Assembly (NCBI GenBank): GCA_903632075.3
Contig: CAHIKZ030005408.1
Span: 943,501-1,007,500 of the forward strand
Direction: 5' to 3'
Source of the DNA: Acanthosepion pharaonis
Taxonomy: Eukaryota > Mollusca > Cephalopoda > Sepiida > Sepiidae
DNA: 64,000 nt
The notes below the pieces were generated by a model. That model was not told the origin of the DNA. It ran no database searches and saw only the letters and a program-made list of their open reading frames with translations. Positions 33,545 through 44,393 of this stretch are shown here, in pieces. Both the position numbers and the translations under genes were made by a program. Position 1 is the first letter of the stretch, and the number at the start of each line of letters is the position of its first letter.

Positions 33545-33860
33545 TCTCTCAGTCGCGTCTCTGTCATTGGGCAGAGTGCGCTCAGGGACTTCTCTGTCAA
33601 AGGACAGAGAGGCAACTGAGGAAAATAATACTGAAGAGGTGTCTAGCCCTGGGGAAACAGCTGCCCGAGGCCGCTCCCTGCTATTGCACCAGAGGGAGGG
33701 ATCGGTGCTCGCACCGAGGCCAGCGCAACCGACGGTTGTGGGACGCTGAAGGGAATTTTTATTCCTGTCCCGGGCGTACGCGCTCGGGTCTCCACCTAAA
33801 AATAGACCTTGTATCACATCTCGTCCAAGTGTGTGTGCGTGGGGGGGGGCAGAGTAAATA
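33545..33860 (+). repeat. GC-rich hairpin repeat G, copy 2
   Basis: It parallels 17850-18135 from GGGCAGAGTGCGCTCAGG to CGTACGCGCTCGGG, a G-run and GTAAATAC. The TCGGTGCTCGCACCGA hairpin differs in its loop from copy 1 but keeps the stem. The other stems are likewise kept. A 76-codon frame at 33519-33749 has no recognised domain and is broken in copy 1. Confidence 0.65.
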
Positions 33861-33990
33861 CCGCGTATGAACATGATCGTGTAAATAAACTGAATCTAGT
33901 ACATGTGCTTTGTATTACTGTATTACTTGTTGTTCTATTGTTCTCACTACGTTCTGGTAGGGGATGACAAGACAATCGGACCGGCCTGTA

Positions 33991-34586
33991 TACCGGATGT
34001 AACAGCGAAATTGTCCAAACAGCATGGGATCATTGTTCATTCCCACAAAATGTTTAATATCTAAAAAACAACTAAACTAATTGAATTTCTTTTTTCCCAG
34101 ATTTTCAGACGTTTAGCCATCTTGATGGCAATTGTTGTGAGAATCATTGAAAACTCTTTGAGTTATTCAGCTAGAAAAAAAAACAAGTTAAAATCGTTTT
34201 GTGTCAGCCTAACTATGTCTTCCCAACTGAGCAATGATAAGAGGAAAAAGATCATTAACGCCTTCAGTAATGGCACCAACATTCATACTTTGGCTTCCAT
34301 CTTCAAGAACAATGAAGAGAACGGTGAATAAGTTTAAAAAAGAGGGGACATTAGAAAGGAAAACTGGATCAGGAGGTCACAACAGAAAAAGGGATCATCA
34401 TTTCAACTTAGAGCTAAATACATTTTTATTGTTCAAAGTAGAGTTCAATAGTGTTATAAGAAAATTCGGGGAATTCCAGTAATATATCTTTAATCATTTC
34501 TAAGATACAACGGTTGAAAGCTTAATCTAACAATTGGACAATTTTGCTGTTACACGATTTGGACAATTTTGCTGTTACATACGGTA
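33991..34586 (+). mobile_element. Tc1-type element T, internally deleted but with both ends
   Basis: The inverted ends TACCGGATGTAACAGCGAAA and TACCGTATGTAACAGCAAAA are each flanked by TA (33989-33990 and 34587-34588). The right end carries the inner terminal motif twice (34536-34580). From 34214 a frame reads MSSQLSNDKRKKIINAFSNG, then TNIHTLASIF, and after a frameshift KEGTLERKTGSGGHNRKRDH. This is the helix-turn-helix N-terminus of a Tc1-family transposase. Everything after it is deleted. Confidence 0.85.
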
Positions 34587-34599
34587 TATACATAAAGTA

Positions 34600-35135
34600 A
34601 ATTTATTTAAAATGGACGGAACATTTCTTTCGTAAATCTGAAAAAAAAAAAAAAAATAAATAGATAAATAAATAAAAAAAATCTTCGTAATAAATTTCTT
34701 GGAATTCTCATGTCCTTCCCGAAAACCAGTTTAGACATGGATATTATATCTGCAGCAGCCTACGTCGTGCTATTTTCAGTAATCCCCACCCACTGACACC
34801 AATTTCCAATGACGTCCTGAACATGTTGAGACTTGCCCACAATCTAAATTATTGTCACACAGAGCAAGTTGCGTAAAACTGCGCACTTCAAAATGGAATT
34901 CCAAAAACAGACACACCTAGCCTTGACATTCCTATCCACCCAACACATCCACCTCAAATACACGCATGCACAGGTAGTGTTTTCATATAATACAGTGGTG
35001 GATTCTAAGTTTAGTTTAAGTCTGACACAAGGACGTGCTAAAGGCGTTTCCTTTTTCATAGTTCTTTTAATGCACGCAAAATGTATAATCCCAACCACCC
35101 TCCTGAACAAAGAGACACCTACATAGCATTTTACT
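34600..35135. other. Unassigned sequence
   Basis: No element or gene recognised; open frames at 34844-35126 overlap on opposite strands and show no domain. Confidence 0.35.
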
Positions 35136-35139
35136 AAGC

Positions 35140-35262
35140 GTAATTTAGATGTGGCACAAGGCCGAAATTATGGAGCGCCTAATGGGTATTTAATTCACTA
35201 TTGAATAGTAATTGATCTAGCGATAAGAAGCTTGTAAATCTTTGCACCACACCGAAGTGCCC
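35140..35262 (-). mobile_element. SINE D copy, decayed head
   Basis: The minus strand ends in TTTCGGCCTTGTGCCACATC, the SINE D tail. The tRNA-like head (TGTGGTGCAAAGATTTACAA) is recognisable, but box B has decayed. Confidence 0.6.
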
Positions 35263-35263
35263 C

Positions 35264-35268
<5 letters not shown>

Positions 35269-35304
<36 letters not shown>
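35269..35304. repeat. (TA)n microsatellite
   Basis: TA tract between SINE D and SINE C copies. Confidence 0.95.
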
Positions 35305-35307
<3 letters not shown>

Positions 35308-35510
35308 ACATTTTTATGTTTATACATTCTTTTTATAGATACAATTATTTAAGTAAATGCTCTGTTTATAATAAGCAGTATTAAACATTTACCGGCCTGA
35401 GAAATTTTCATAGAAAATATTCGTCCTCCGACAGTAATCGAACCTGTATCCTATACGGAACTGTCATATAGCCTGTGGTGCCTTAACCGATTGAGCCACA
35501 GAGGAGCATT
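35305..35510 (-). mobile_element. SINE C (tRNA-derived)
   Basis: On the minus strand, box A TGTGGCTCAATCGGTTAAGG (about 35500-35479) and box B GGTTCGATTACTG (35444-35431) are correctly spaced. They are followed by ATTTTCTATGAAAATTTCTC, AGGCCGGTAAATG and an AT-rich tail ending in a TA tract. A partial head in the opposite orientation lies at 35563-35610. Related copies: 26228-26405, 36605-36850, 37857-38062 and 48838-48950. Confidence 0.8.
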
Positions 35511-35627
35511 CGGTTAGCAAAGGTCAATTTTACTGCTTTTAAATTACAATCTTCCTTGCTAACCGAACGATCTTCTGTGGCCGAATCGGTTATGGCATGT
35601 CAGGCTATATATATATATATATAAAAA

Positions 35628-35794
35628 AAAAAGTTAAAATCGTTTTGTGTCAGCCTAACTATGTCTTCCCAACTGAGCAATGATAAGAGGAAAAAGATCA
35701 TTAACGCCTTCAGTAATGGCACCAACATTCATACTTTGGCTTCCATCTTCAAGAACAATGAAGAGAACGGTGAATAAGTTTAAAAAAGAGGTCC
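35628..35794 (+). pseudogene. Tc1-type element T fragment, near-identical to 34182-34345
   Basis: AAGTTAAAATCGTTTTGTGT through ATGAAGAGAACGGTGAATAA appears identical to 34182-34345 by eye, while the rest of the element is absent. High identity over one block suggests a recent local copy or gene conversion. Confidence 0.85.
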
Positions 35795-35955
35795 GCGGTC
35801 TATATAATAAGTTTAAAAAAGTGCTCCGCGGTCTTTGAAAGAAGTAGGTGTTTAACTGTTGTTTCGCTTTCCGCTCACTTCTAAAGTCTTTACATTCTCT
35901 TACATTAAAGGTAGTCCCTTCTGTCTTATTGGTATTATCGTTTTGCTTAGGATGA

Positions 35956-35956
<1 letters not shown>

Positions 35957-36025
<69 letters not shown>

Positions 36026-36080
36026 CTAGCTATCATAAAAGAAATAGATAAATAACCATGAGCAGACAGGATATATATAC

Positions 36081-36144
<64 letters not shown>
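35957..36144. repeat. Two (TA)n microsatellites
   Basis: TA tracts at 35957-36023 and 36076-36144 separated by about 50 bp. Confidence 0.95.
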
Positions 36145-36147
<3 letters not shown>

Positions 36148-36318
36148 GGTAGCAACCTTTCTTTTAAACATCTGTCAGTGAATACAGCACACAGGAAATT
36201 TTTAATTATTTTTTTTTATTTAGTTTTTTCCGGCATCCTTCCGTTTTTCCGTTTTGTAGTATGATATATACATAACGTCACAAAATACGAACAGACTTGC
36301 ATAGGTATAAACAGCTTG

Positions 36319-36345
36319 TCATATATATATATATATATATATATA
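36319..36345. repeat. (TA)n microsatellite
   Basis: Short TA tract. Confidence 0.9.
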
Positions 36346-36580
36346 AAAACAGAATAAGATAAATATGAGCAGAGTAGATCACGGAAATATAGTGGTATCT
36401 CTAATGGAGAAAGTGAATGTGTAGGTTCAATTCCTGTTGAGAGTAAAGATTTTTCTTTAATAAAGATTTCTGAATTCCTAAACTGGTTGCATTTCTCCAA
36501 CGTCTAAACTTCATTCCGAACTGAAGAATCCGAAACCAACAGATGTAGGAGAAATGCGTCGTTTCTATGCTTTTCCACAT

Positions 36581-36604
<24 letters not shown>

Positions 36605-36612
<8 letters not shown>

Positions 36613-36850
36613 AATATATGATAATATATTTTATTTTTCAACCCTACAGATTCTTATCACTTTAAACGTTATTTTTAGTGGACGCGCTATTTATTTATTT
36701 AAGCAAATATTTGAGAAATCTTAAAGAAAAAGTGTTTCTTGGCAGGATTTGAACTGGCATTCCTCGGGATAGAAGGAATCTGTTGTTAGATCCATAGTAG
36801 CTTAGGCGAATCGACCGCGGAGCAGCCATACCACCCAGCAAATTTTGAAA
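36605..36850 (-). mobile_element. SINE C copy
   Basis: The minus strand gives CTCCGCGGTCGATTCGCCTA for box A and AGTTCAAATCCTGCC for box B (36755-36742). The tail TTCTTTAAGATTTCTCAAAT and TTAAATAAATAAATAGCGCG follows. Confidence 0.7.
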
Positions 36851-37166
36851 CACGCCTTTAAACGAAATCTTTCTCGTATTAAAATGAAAATTTCGAGGAA
36901 TTTATATTTTTACTTAGGTATCCCTGTTCTAAATTTCTCGGAGATTAATCTCACACTTCAGGCGTTGATTGTAAAATTGAATTCATTTACTTAAATTCTT
37001 TTTTTTTAAAGGACTTCACATAATTTTTCCCAAAATTTTACTTTAAAATTAAGAGAGAAACGAAAGTAATTTCTTTTACGTATAATACGCTTTCTGTAAA
37101 TAAATCCATTTGTAAAATCAATCCCCGTAACGAGTGGATGTAATCTTCGAAAAGCTTAGATTAAGA
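36851..37166. other. AT-rich unassigned sequence
   Basis: Nothing recognised. Confidence 0.4.
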
Positions 37167-37253
37167 GTAGATAAGTATATGTTTAATTTCATTTATTACT
37201 ATAAGGATAGGACATTTATAGTAATAAATGAAATTAAACATATATTTATCTAC
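37167..37253. repeat. 87-bp near-perfect palindrome
   Basis: GTAGATAAGTATATGTTTAA and the next 17 bases pair with the complement ending at 37253. Arms are about 37 bp with one mismatch and a 13-base loop. Confidence 0.9.
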
Positions 37254-37802
37254 GCAACAGACAACAGGAAAGACGCAGATCAGAGTTAAAAGATATTTTC
37301 AAAATAAAATCACACATAATTAAACGGGGATTTCGGTTTACTCTGAGAAAATAGTTTCAACGGGAAGCCCTCTAAACAAAAACAACAATATTCCTCGGAA
37401 GAGTAAGTCTCACTTCTTTGCTCATTCCTCGTCTCATTGAAAAACGACCCAGGCATGTCCGAAAATTCCGGCATTAAAATCTTTCTCTTCGTGATTCAAT
37501 TTAGTCAAAAGGCTAATATATAATAAATGCCAACAACTTTATTGCCAATATTGTTATCCTTTTGTTTGTTTTTTTTCTATTCCTAAAATTTCATTATCGG
37601 GCCTCTTAAATCTACAAACATACATATATATATATTATTTTAAAATTATTTTAACTTAGTATAAATATAACGAAAATGAGAAAAACAGTCGTCATTTGCT
37701 GAAACCTCCTGATAAGTGGACCAGTCGATTACAAAAAGCTTCGTCTACGAAGCAATCGTGTTGAATATAAGAACACTCAGCGAAATGGCAAATTTTATAT
37801 TA

Positions 37803-37805
<3 letters not shown>
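37254..37805. other. AT-rich unassigned sequence
   Basis: No feature recognised apart from a short TA run at 37625-37636. Confidence 0.4.

Positions 37806-37807
<2 letters not shown>

Positions 37808-37856
<49 letters not shown>
37808..37856. repeat. (TA)n microsatellite
   Basis: TA tract at the 3' end of a minus-strand SINE C copy. Confidence 0.95.
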
Positions 37857-37860
<4 letters not shown>

Positions 37861-38062
37861 GCACATATTTAAGTAGACGCTTCGTTTATTTATTAAAACA
37901 ATATTTTTATTTATTTTTGTCTATCGACCTGAATATTCGAAAAATCTTATTAAAGAAAAATAAGTCCTTTCTGTGAGGATCCGAACCTGCGTGGCCCTTG
38001 ACTGGAGAAACTATGAAAACGTGCTTCTACCGACTCAGATCTGGAGTGCGTCGCCGATCAAG
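37857..38062 (-). mobile_element. SINE C copy with well-kept promoter boxes
   Basis: Box A TGAGTCGGTAGAAGCAC (38037-38021) and box B GGTTCGGATCCTC (37987-37975) are in tRNA order. The tail contains TTTAATAAGATTTTTCGAAT, TTCAGGTCGATAGAC and TTAATAAATAAACG, then GTCTACTTAAATATGTGCAC. Confidence 0.8.
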
Positions 38063-38254
38063 TAAAGTTGAATATTGCCTTATAAGCGAAAATCTTTCTC
38101 AGACACCCGAAATATTCATAACCGTTTAGTTTGGTATCCGAACATAAACAAGGAAATTTCTGAAAAAAAGGAGATGGATTTTTATTTATTAACCTGACAG
38201 TGACTTAAAAGTTTGTTTTTGTTTTCTTTTTTTGTTTTCTTTTTGTTTTTTAGT

Positions 38255-38450
38255 AGATACCCATATTTGAGTAAAGCCTCCTTTTATTTATTAAACAATA
38301 TATATATATTTATTTTCGTCTGGAGACCTATCTTTCTTTGATAAAATTTCTCAAACATTCAGGCCGGTCGACGAAAACCAATAAATATTCCGTTTAATAA
38401 ATAAACACAGCGTCTACTCATACGTGGGTGTCCATTGAGAATAAAGTTTG
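38255..38450. repeat. Two SINE C tails in inverted arrangement
   Basis: GTAGATACCCATATTTGAGT (minus tail) and, facing it, GACGAAAACCAATAAATATT through GCGTCTACTCATACGTGGGT (plus tail) meet around CATTCAGGCCGGTCG. Confidence 0.6.
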
Positions 38451-38452
38451 CG

Positions 38453-38675
<223 letters not shown>

Positions 38676-38729
38676 GGTAAAAGTGAGAACAAATGGAATA
38701 TAATTCAACATTCCATAAAATTTAATTTA

Positions 38730-38864
38730 AAAGATGGCTCAATACAGAGTAGAGCTAAATAATATTTTTTTTAGGATATTAAAAGAAAAAACATGTAAAA
38801 AATCGCTACACAATTACAATTATGTTTCAACACTACAAACGTGTCACCTTAGGTCTGATGATAA

Positions 38865-38870
<6 letters not shown>
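38730..38870 (+). repeat. Dispersed repeat Q, copy 1
   Basis: TGGCTCAATACAGAGTAGAG, then GTTTCAACAC and GATGATAAT match 63460-63600 (GTGCTCAATACAAAGTAGAG, then TGTTTCAACACATT and GTGATGATGTTG). Both lie next to (TA)n. Confidence 0.6.

Positions 38871-38906
<36 letters not shown>
38871..38906. repeat. (TA)n microsatellite
   Basis: TA tract after repeat Q. Confidence 0.95.
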
Positions 38907-38907
<1 letters not shown>

Positions 38908-38909
38908 TT

Positions 38910-39415
38910 ACATATACTGAATCATATTGTGAATTCTTTTATATTTTATCGATAAATAAGGTAAATATTCTTTTGAATCTAAATATTTATTTATTGAATT
39001 ATAGCAACACCGATTTGACGCAGTTAGGATTACAATTCGATTCGTTCTGTGCTGATGTAAAAAAATGACTGCCATTTTTAAGAAATGCACTAAATTCCGT
39101 AGCCGCAGGTTAATAGCTTCGTTTCAAGTTTGTAGCTTGAAAATGGGTCGTAAGCTAATATGACAAATAAAGAGATAATACGTTCAGAAGTTAGAAAAGG
39201 TAAAACAATGCTGCACATTTTATACATGCCCGGCAGGTGGCGCCGAACAGTAAAGTAGTTCGTCGAAGATCCCGAGCAACACAGATTCAAGTCTGATAAG
39301 GGGAAAGTTGATAACTTTATCTCACCAATCTGTGCGCCGTATCAAAAAAAAAAAAAAAAAAAAAAGGATCCGTCACTGTCAAGTAATGATATTTTTTAAG
39401 CATTATTGTGCGATT
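38910..39415. other. Unassigned sequence
   Basis: No gene recognised. A poly(A) run at 39342-39364 could mark an old retroposed end. Confidence 0.35.
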
Positions 39416-39417
39416 TT

Positions 39418-39560
39418 AATGCTGTGGATAATTTTCGGGTTGAGAAATTCGATAGCCGAATTGGAATTCCACTCAGATTCATAACATTCACTTACGCGCA
39501 AATATCCCTGCGAAAGGTATGAATCCACCTCTTCTCCCCTCAGCTATGGGTTGAATAGCT
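39418..39560 (+). mobile_element. SINE A copy, 5S head missing
   Basis: It starts at the tRNA-like unit (GCTGTGGATAATTTTCGGGT) and continues through CACTTACGCGCAAATATCCC and CCACCTCTTCTCCCCTCAGC to ATGGGTTGAATAGC. Confidence 0.65.
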
Positions 39561-40110
39561 GGAAAAACTGGGTCTCATAGCCTTGCTTAGCAACCAGTCT
39601 ACGACAAAAAGAAACGACAGCCTAATGCGGAAAATCTACCTAGTCAGTCATGAATCGAAAGAGACAAGATCACCCAAGAGTGTATCACGGATGTCGATTC
39701 TTATATTATCTGGTAACGCACATATGCCATAGTAAGAATTCTTTATAAAAATATATAAAGACCAGTATATGACCGTTCTGTTCACCGGCGAATGCCAAAC
39801 TACCTTATATAAGCCAGACTGAGTGGTTAGTGGCGGAAGCCAGCCTAACAGGTTGAGGCATCAAGAAGGCGGAGGCGGTGAGTTGTTTTGGAGTGAGAGT
39901 ACAGGTGATGTACATTGTTTTGAAGGCACACATGGAGCAATATTTCAAGAAGAAGAAATATATTATCAGATAAGAAGATAATATTTATAAAAGACAATTC
40001 TGCCTGTGCTAGTGATTAACTGAATAATATTGTTTTCAAAATCACTTGTTTACTATGGGTCAACTGAAAATTTTCTTTTCTAAAAAGATCTCATAGAAAT
40101 TTAAACGCGC
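39561..40110. other. Unassigned sequence
   Basis: No homology recognised. Confidence 0.35.
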
Positions 40111-40111
40111 G

Positions 40112-40123
40112 AAGATACACTCA

Positions 40124-40161
<38 letters not shown>

Positions 40162-40183
40162 ATCTCACAGACACAGACACACA

Positions 40184-40268
<85 letters not shown>
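40112..40268. repeat. (CT)n(CA)n(TA)n compound microsatellite
   Basis: Three consecutive dinucleotide tracts. Confidence 0.95.
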
Positions 40269-40271
<3 letters not shown>

Positions 40272-40489
40272 TTGTATGGATATGAGTTTGTGATCCTGGG
40301 TTTCACGCTATTGCGATCATCAGATAAACTGGTTTATTTTAAAAATTGGATCTATTTATGCTTATTTGACTATGTTTGCTGGCGGGAGGGGAATATACTT
40401 CTGTCTTTGTTTGGGGTGGTACGCATAGACACATACATACAGGTGTACGCATTTTCGTTCATAAACTCATATTCATACAATTTATTATG

Positions 40490-40553
40490 TTAGCTCTATC
40501 ACTGATATTGAGCGCTTTCCAATAAATATCGCGCATATAATATATATACATAC

Positions 40554-40587
<34 letters not shown>

Positions 40588-40680
40588 TGAAATAAACAAG
40601 CACTGAAATATTTAAAGTTAAAATCGTCCACGTTAAAAAGTGCTCAATTTCAAGTAGGAAAATCAAACTTGAAGATCGAT
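40490..40680 (-). repeat. Family P fragments around (TA)n(GT)n
   Basis: TAGCTCTATCACTGATATTG, then AGCGCTTT and AATAAATATCGCGCAT matches 30124-30170. A TA/GT tract at 40550-40587 follows, then TTAAAATCGTCCACGTTAAA and AGTGCTCAATTTC. Confidence 0.55.
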
Positions 40681-41954
40681 TTAATATATTAAAAAGATAA
40701 GAACGCTGACCAGAAGACTACGGCGGTTTCGACCGTCAAGGTTTCGTTAGGTTGTTTGTTCTGCGAATCAATCAGAGGTAACGCAAGAGCTTAAATGTCT
40801 TCATTCGGCAGCGGAAGTAATGAGGTAAGTTGTAGTGCGAAGAAAAAAATAAATTAAATTAAAATAAACTAAAGAGAAAGGGGGAGGGAGAAGAAAAAAA
40901 ATTCCGACTTTATCCAGGTTCGTATAGCCCCAAAAGTAACTACATTAATTGTCTACATTTAGCCATGATCTCAGACCTTCCATTCAACAACTCAATGCCA
41001 GCCTTGCATGTTGCAATAGCTTCCTTCTCTTCCTGAAATGGCCTTCACGAGTTGCCATTCACTTTGCTAGCCTTTACATTCCGTAAAATACTCCATTTAA
41101 TGGCCAGACTTGTTTCATTTTTTCCCTAAAGCTTCAATAGTGATTTGCCAGCTTCGTATTAAACTTGTGTTCTGGTATTCTAAATGATGAGGTATGGTTA
41201 TACCATCTCTTTTTAAATTGACCCTCGGTGCAACTGATGTATTTTTATTTTATTTTATTTTTTGCACTGCCATTGTTGCTTTTTACATCGACACAATACA
41301 CGACCCGTTCTGTAGAGCATACCCCATTTAATGGACAATTATTTTTATCCTACAATTACAAAGGACCTTGTTTTCACCCTGCACGTCCTCTTCAAGATTT
41401 GAATTTTTTTTTTTTTTTTTTTTGTTCAATCTTTTGACAATATTGCCTGGGTTGCTAGCGCAACTATAGCTCAATTTGGCTGTATTGCGGTTAAATAACT
41501 TGGACAAATATATATTCTTTTAAACAAATTTACAAATTATTCTGATCTAATTAGTTGTCTGAAGATGACTCTACTCGGAAAAAAACGGAAATTAGGATTG
41601 CTTTTTTTCATTCGTTTACTCAGATAGATAGATAGATAGATAGATAGATTCGACTCTGAATGGTGATTGTCAGTTTCATGCTTCAATGTGATCCATAGAC
41701 CAAGTGCCACTACTCTTTTAGCGGGCTTTAGATATATGTATTTGCGCTATATATACAACCTACTAAAGAAGCTGTATCACTGTATAAATACAACCCATTG
41801 GAGGAGTATATATAGAAAAATTCGCCTGAGGATGAAACGGAACTAATGTCTTTAATTTAATTAGAAAATTAAATTCGGGGCTTTTTAGCTTTCATTTTTG
41901 AAACATGGTTAGAACAGTGTAGCAAATAAAACATATTTTAAATCAATTAATTTT

Positions 41955-41955
<1 letters not shown>
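40681..41955. other. Mostly unassigned; two weak Penelope-like motifs
   Basis: TCTGAAGATGACTCTACTCG at 41559 and CGCCTGAGGATGAAACGG at 41824 echo the CTGAnGA...GAAAC order but lack a good second stem. (GATA)n is at 41621-41648. No gene recognised. Confidence 0.35.
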
Positions 41956-41958
<3 letters not shown>

Positions 41959-42023
<65 letters not shown>

Positions 42024-42024
42024 T
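41959..42024. repeat. (TA)n(GA)n microsatellite
   Basis: TA tract then GA tract, bordering a Tc1-type fragment. Confidence 0.95.
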
Positions 42025-42345
42025 TTTCAGATAAGGCATTTAGCCATCTTGACACCATTTGTCCTAAGAATCCCCCCCAAAAAAAAACCTTTGAGTTATT
42101 CAGCTAGAAAGATAACAGGTTAAAATCGTTTTGTGTCAGCCATATTATGCTTTCCGAACTGAGCAATGGTAAGAGGGAAAAGATCATTCAAGCCTTCAGT
42201 AATGGTGCCAACATTCATACTCTGGTTTCCATCTTCAAAATCCATTCAAGAACCATCAAGAGAATGGTGAATAACTTTTAAAAAGAGGGAACATGAGAGA
42301 GGAAAATCGGATCGGGCGGTCAGAACTGCAAGATCATTATTTCAA
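42025..42345 (+). pseudogene. Tc1-type element T, N-terminal transposase remnant
   Basis: Diverged copy of 33991-34380. The start codon context ATTATGCTTTCCGAACTGAG opens a frame giving LSNGKREKIIQAFSNGANIH, then TLVSIFKIHSRTIKRMVNNF. It keeps more of the DNA-binding domain than the other copies (SRTIKRM is the second helix-turn-helix approach) and then decays. Confidence 0.8.
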
Positions 42346-42449
42346 CTTACATTCTTGTTATATATACACGAGGAATAGTGAAAAATTATCCGCACTCTTG
42401 TCTTAAAATATGTTACGGAGGAAGTGCGGATCATTTTTGGCTTACTCTC

Positions 42450-42453
42450 GTAA

Positions 42454-42499
<46 letters not shown>

Positions 42500-42500
42500 G
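42450..42500. repeat. (TA)n(GT)n microsatellite
   Basis: TA then GT tract. Confidence 0.9.
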
Positions 42501-42594
42501 GTTACCTTGCTGCCAGTCAGTGAACTACACCCTACCCTATCACGACCACAAGTGCTGGAACCAGTCGAATCAACAATATGTGAGTTAACTAACA

Positions 42595-43005
42595 TTAAAG
42601 AATCGTCATCACTTTATATAAGCAGAGAAACGTACCCACATTATATAAACAGAGAAGTGTACTCTCTTCCTAAGCTGAGAATTGTACTCACTTCATATTA
42701 ACAATGAAATGTACTCACTTTATACAAACAGAGAAACGTACTCATTTTATATAAGCAGAGGAGTGTACTCACTTTATAAGCAGATAATCGTACTCACTCA
42801 GTGTAAGAAGAGTAACCTACCCAGTTTATATAAGCAGATAAACGTGCTCACTTCACATTAACAGTGAAACGTACTCACTTCATATAAGCGGAGAAACGTA
42901 CTCACTTTATAGAAACAGAGAAATATAATTACTTTATAAGCAGAAAATCGTACTCACTCCGTGTAATAAGAGTAACGTACTCGCTTTATATAAGTATAAA
43001 ATCTA
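42595..43005 (+). repeat. Degenerate minisatellite, period about 30-37 bp
   Basis: About twelve units resembling CGTACTCACTTTATATAAGC followed by AGAGAAA. Variants are ATTAACA or ACAAACA in the middle and a short ACTTTATAAGCAGA form; a CAGTGTAAGAAGAGTAAC form recurs twice. Confidence 0.85.
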
Positions 43006-43455
43006 AATGCTTGCGTCTGCGTTTGAGATGCAATGTAAGAAGAGGAAAGTTTACGGAGTTCATTTGCGGTAATGTCATTAATTTTCAATTTGCAAGACGA
43101 TGATAAAATGATCAGGGTTGAATATGGATTTGCGAACACCTGGGTCGTCAGCATCTGACTAAAAACTTATTGGATGCTTAAAATATTATTCTGAACTTGA
43201 TATGCGCCCATCCAGCCGGCTAAGGTCTTGAACGTAGACCCGCGCGCATACACATCTCCAAATATATTTATTCGGCTCCCTAAAAAACATGGAGAAATGA
43301 CCGGAGGAATATTTATTATAAAATCCAGTTTACTTTTGGGCTTTGACATTGTAACGGCATTCAGCAAATGTTTTTTCAGGTGTAACCCTTCACATTACCA
43401 CCAGGCGTTATTACGGTTTACAGAGACTGGCATCCTCTTCACTTCTATCTTTTTC
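43006..43455. other. Unassigned sequence
   Basis: No homology recognised; two overlapping short frames on opposite strands show no domain. Confidence 0.35.
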
Positions 43456-43464
43456 TTTCTCTCC

Positions 43465-43473
43465 ATCTCTCGC

Positions 43474-43545
<72 letters not shown>

Positions 43546-43558
43546 ACACACGCACACA
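43465..43558. repeat. (CT)n(CA)n microsatellite
   Basis: CT tract then CA tract. Confidence 0.95.
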
Positions 43559-43559
43559 G

Positions 43560-44324
43560 AAATGTTTCAATAAATCTCTTTCTAACGCCGGGTGTCGATT
43601 ATGGATAAGGATAGCATTTTAAACTAGGATCCGCGATAATCTTGGAATATATTAATTTTAAACTAGAACTCGCCATAATCTTGGAATGTATTAATTTGGG
43701 AGATAAACAGCTTAAGAAAAAACATGATAAATATATTTCATACATAAACAAAAAAAAAAAACACCCTTTAAAAAAAAAAAATAGACTCTACGATACCGTG
43801 AACATGTGGACGTGAAGAAGCGATATTTGAAAAATGATAAAACCGGCATAGTAAAAAAAGGTAAAAAAACTTTCATAACGGCTTACGAAAGACGAAAGTA
43901 CTCAGGCTTTGGAAATGTTTTTTTTAAATATGTACCGGAAACCAGAAAAATGACCCGATATATATATATATATATATATATAAAAAGCTGGTCACTCGTA
44001 TTCGAAGATACCCATAGAGTAGGGCGGCTAGAAAATCCCTAATTCAGACGTTCGCTCAGTTTATTCAACGTCCACCGAGAAAACTTGTGGTTTGTACTGC
44101 AATTATGTTGAGCAGAAATTAGTCACAGTTTCTATGAGATAGCGTGATCAACAATCTGAACAAGGCCAGCACACTGAAAACCTCGGTCACGATGACTTGT
44201 GACTTCGCGCTAGCGCAGATATCGACGATCCCCAAAGTGTTGCGTCAAAAGGTTTGGTTCAATCCGTAGTATGGTTTTCAGGGACTTTCCAAAGGTGACG
44301 CACGCTGGGATCGTCCCTTCCAGA

Positions 44325-44330
<6 letters not shown>
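43560..44330. other. Unassigned sequence
   Basis: A ~45-bp repeat GGATCCGCGATAATCTTGGA / GAACTCGCCATAATCTTGGA occurs at 43628 and 43667. A TA run sits at 43962-43981. No gene recognised. Confidence 0.4.

Positions 44331-44376
<46 letters not shown>
44331..44376. repeat. (TA)n microsatellite
   Basis: TA tract at the left edge of a Penelope-like unit. Confidence 0.95.
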
Positions 44377-44379
<3 letters not shown>

Positions 44380-44393
44380 GTCCATGAAAAAAT

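Noticed and set aside
35431..35509. A functional minus-strand tRNA gene
   Set aside because: Good box spacing, but the ends do not pair as an acceptor stem and the 3' body is the SINE C tail.
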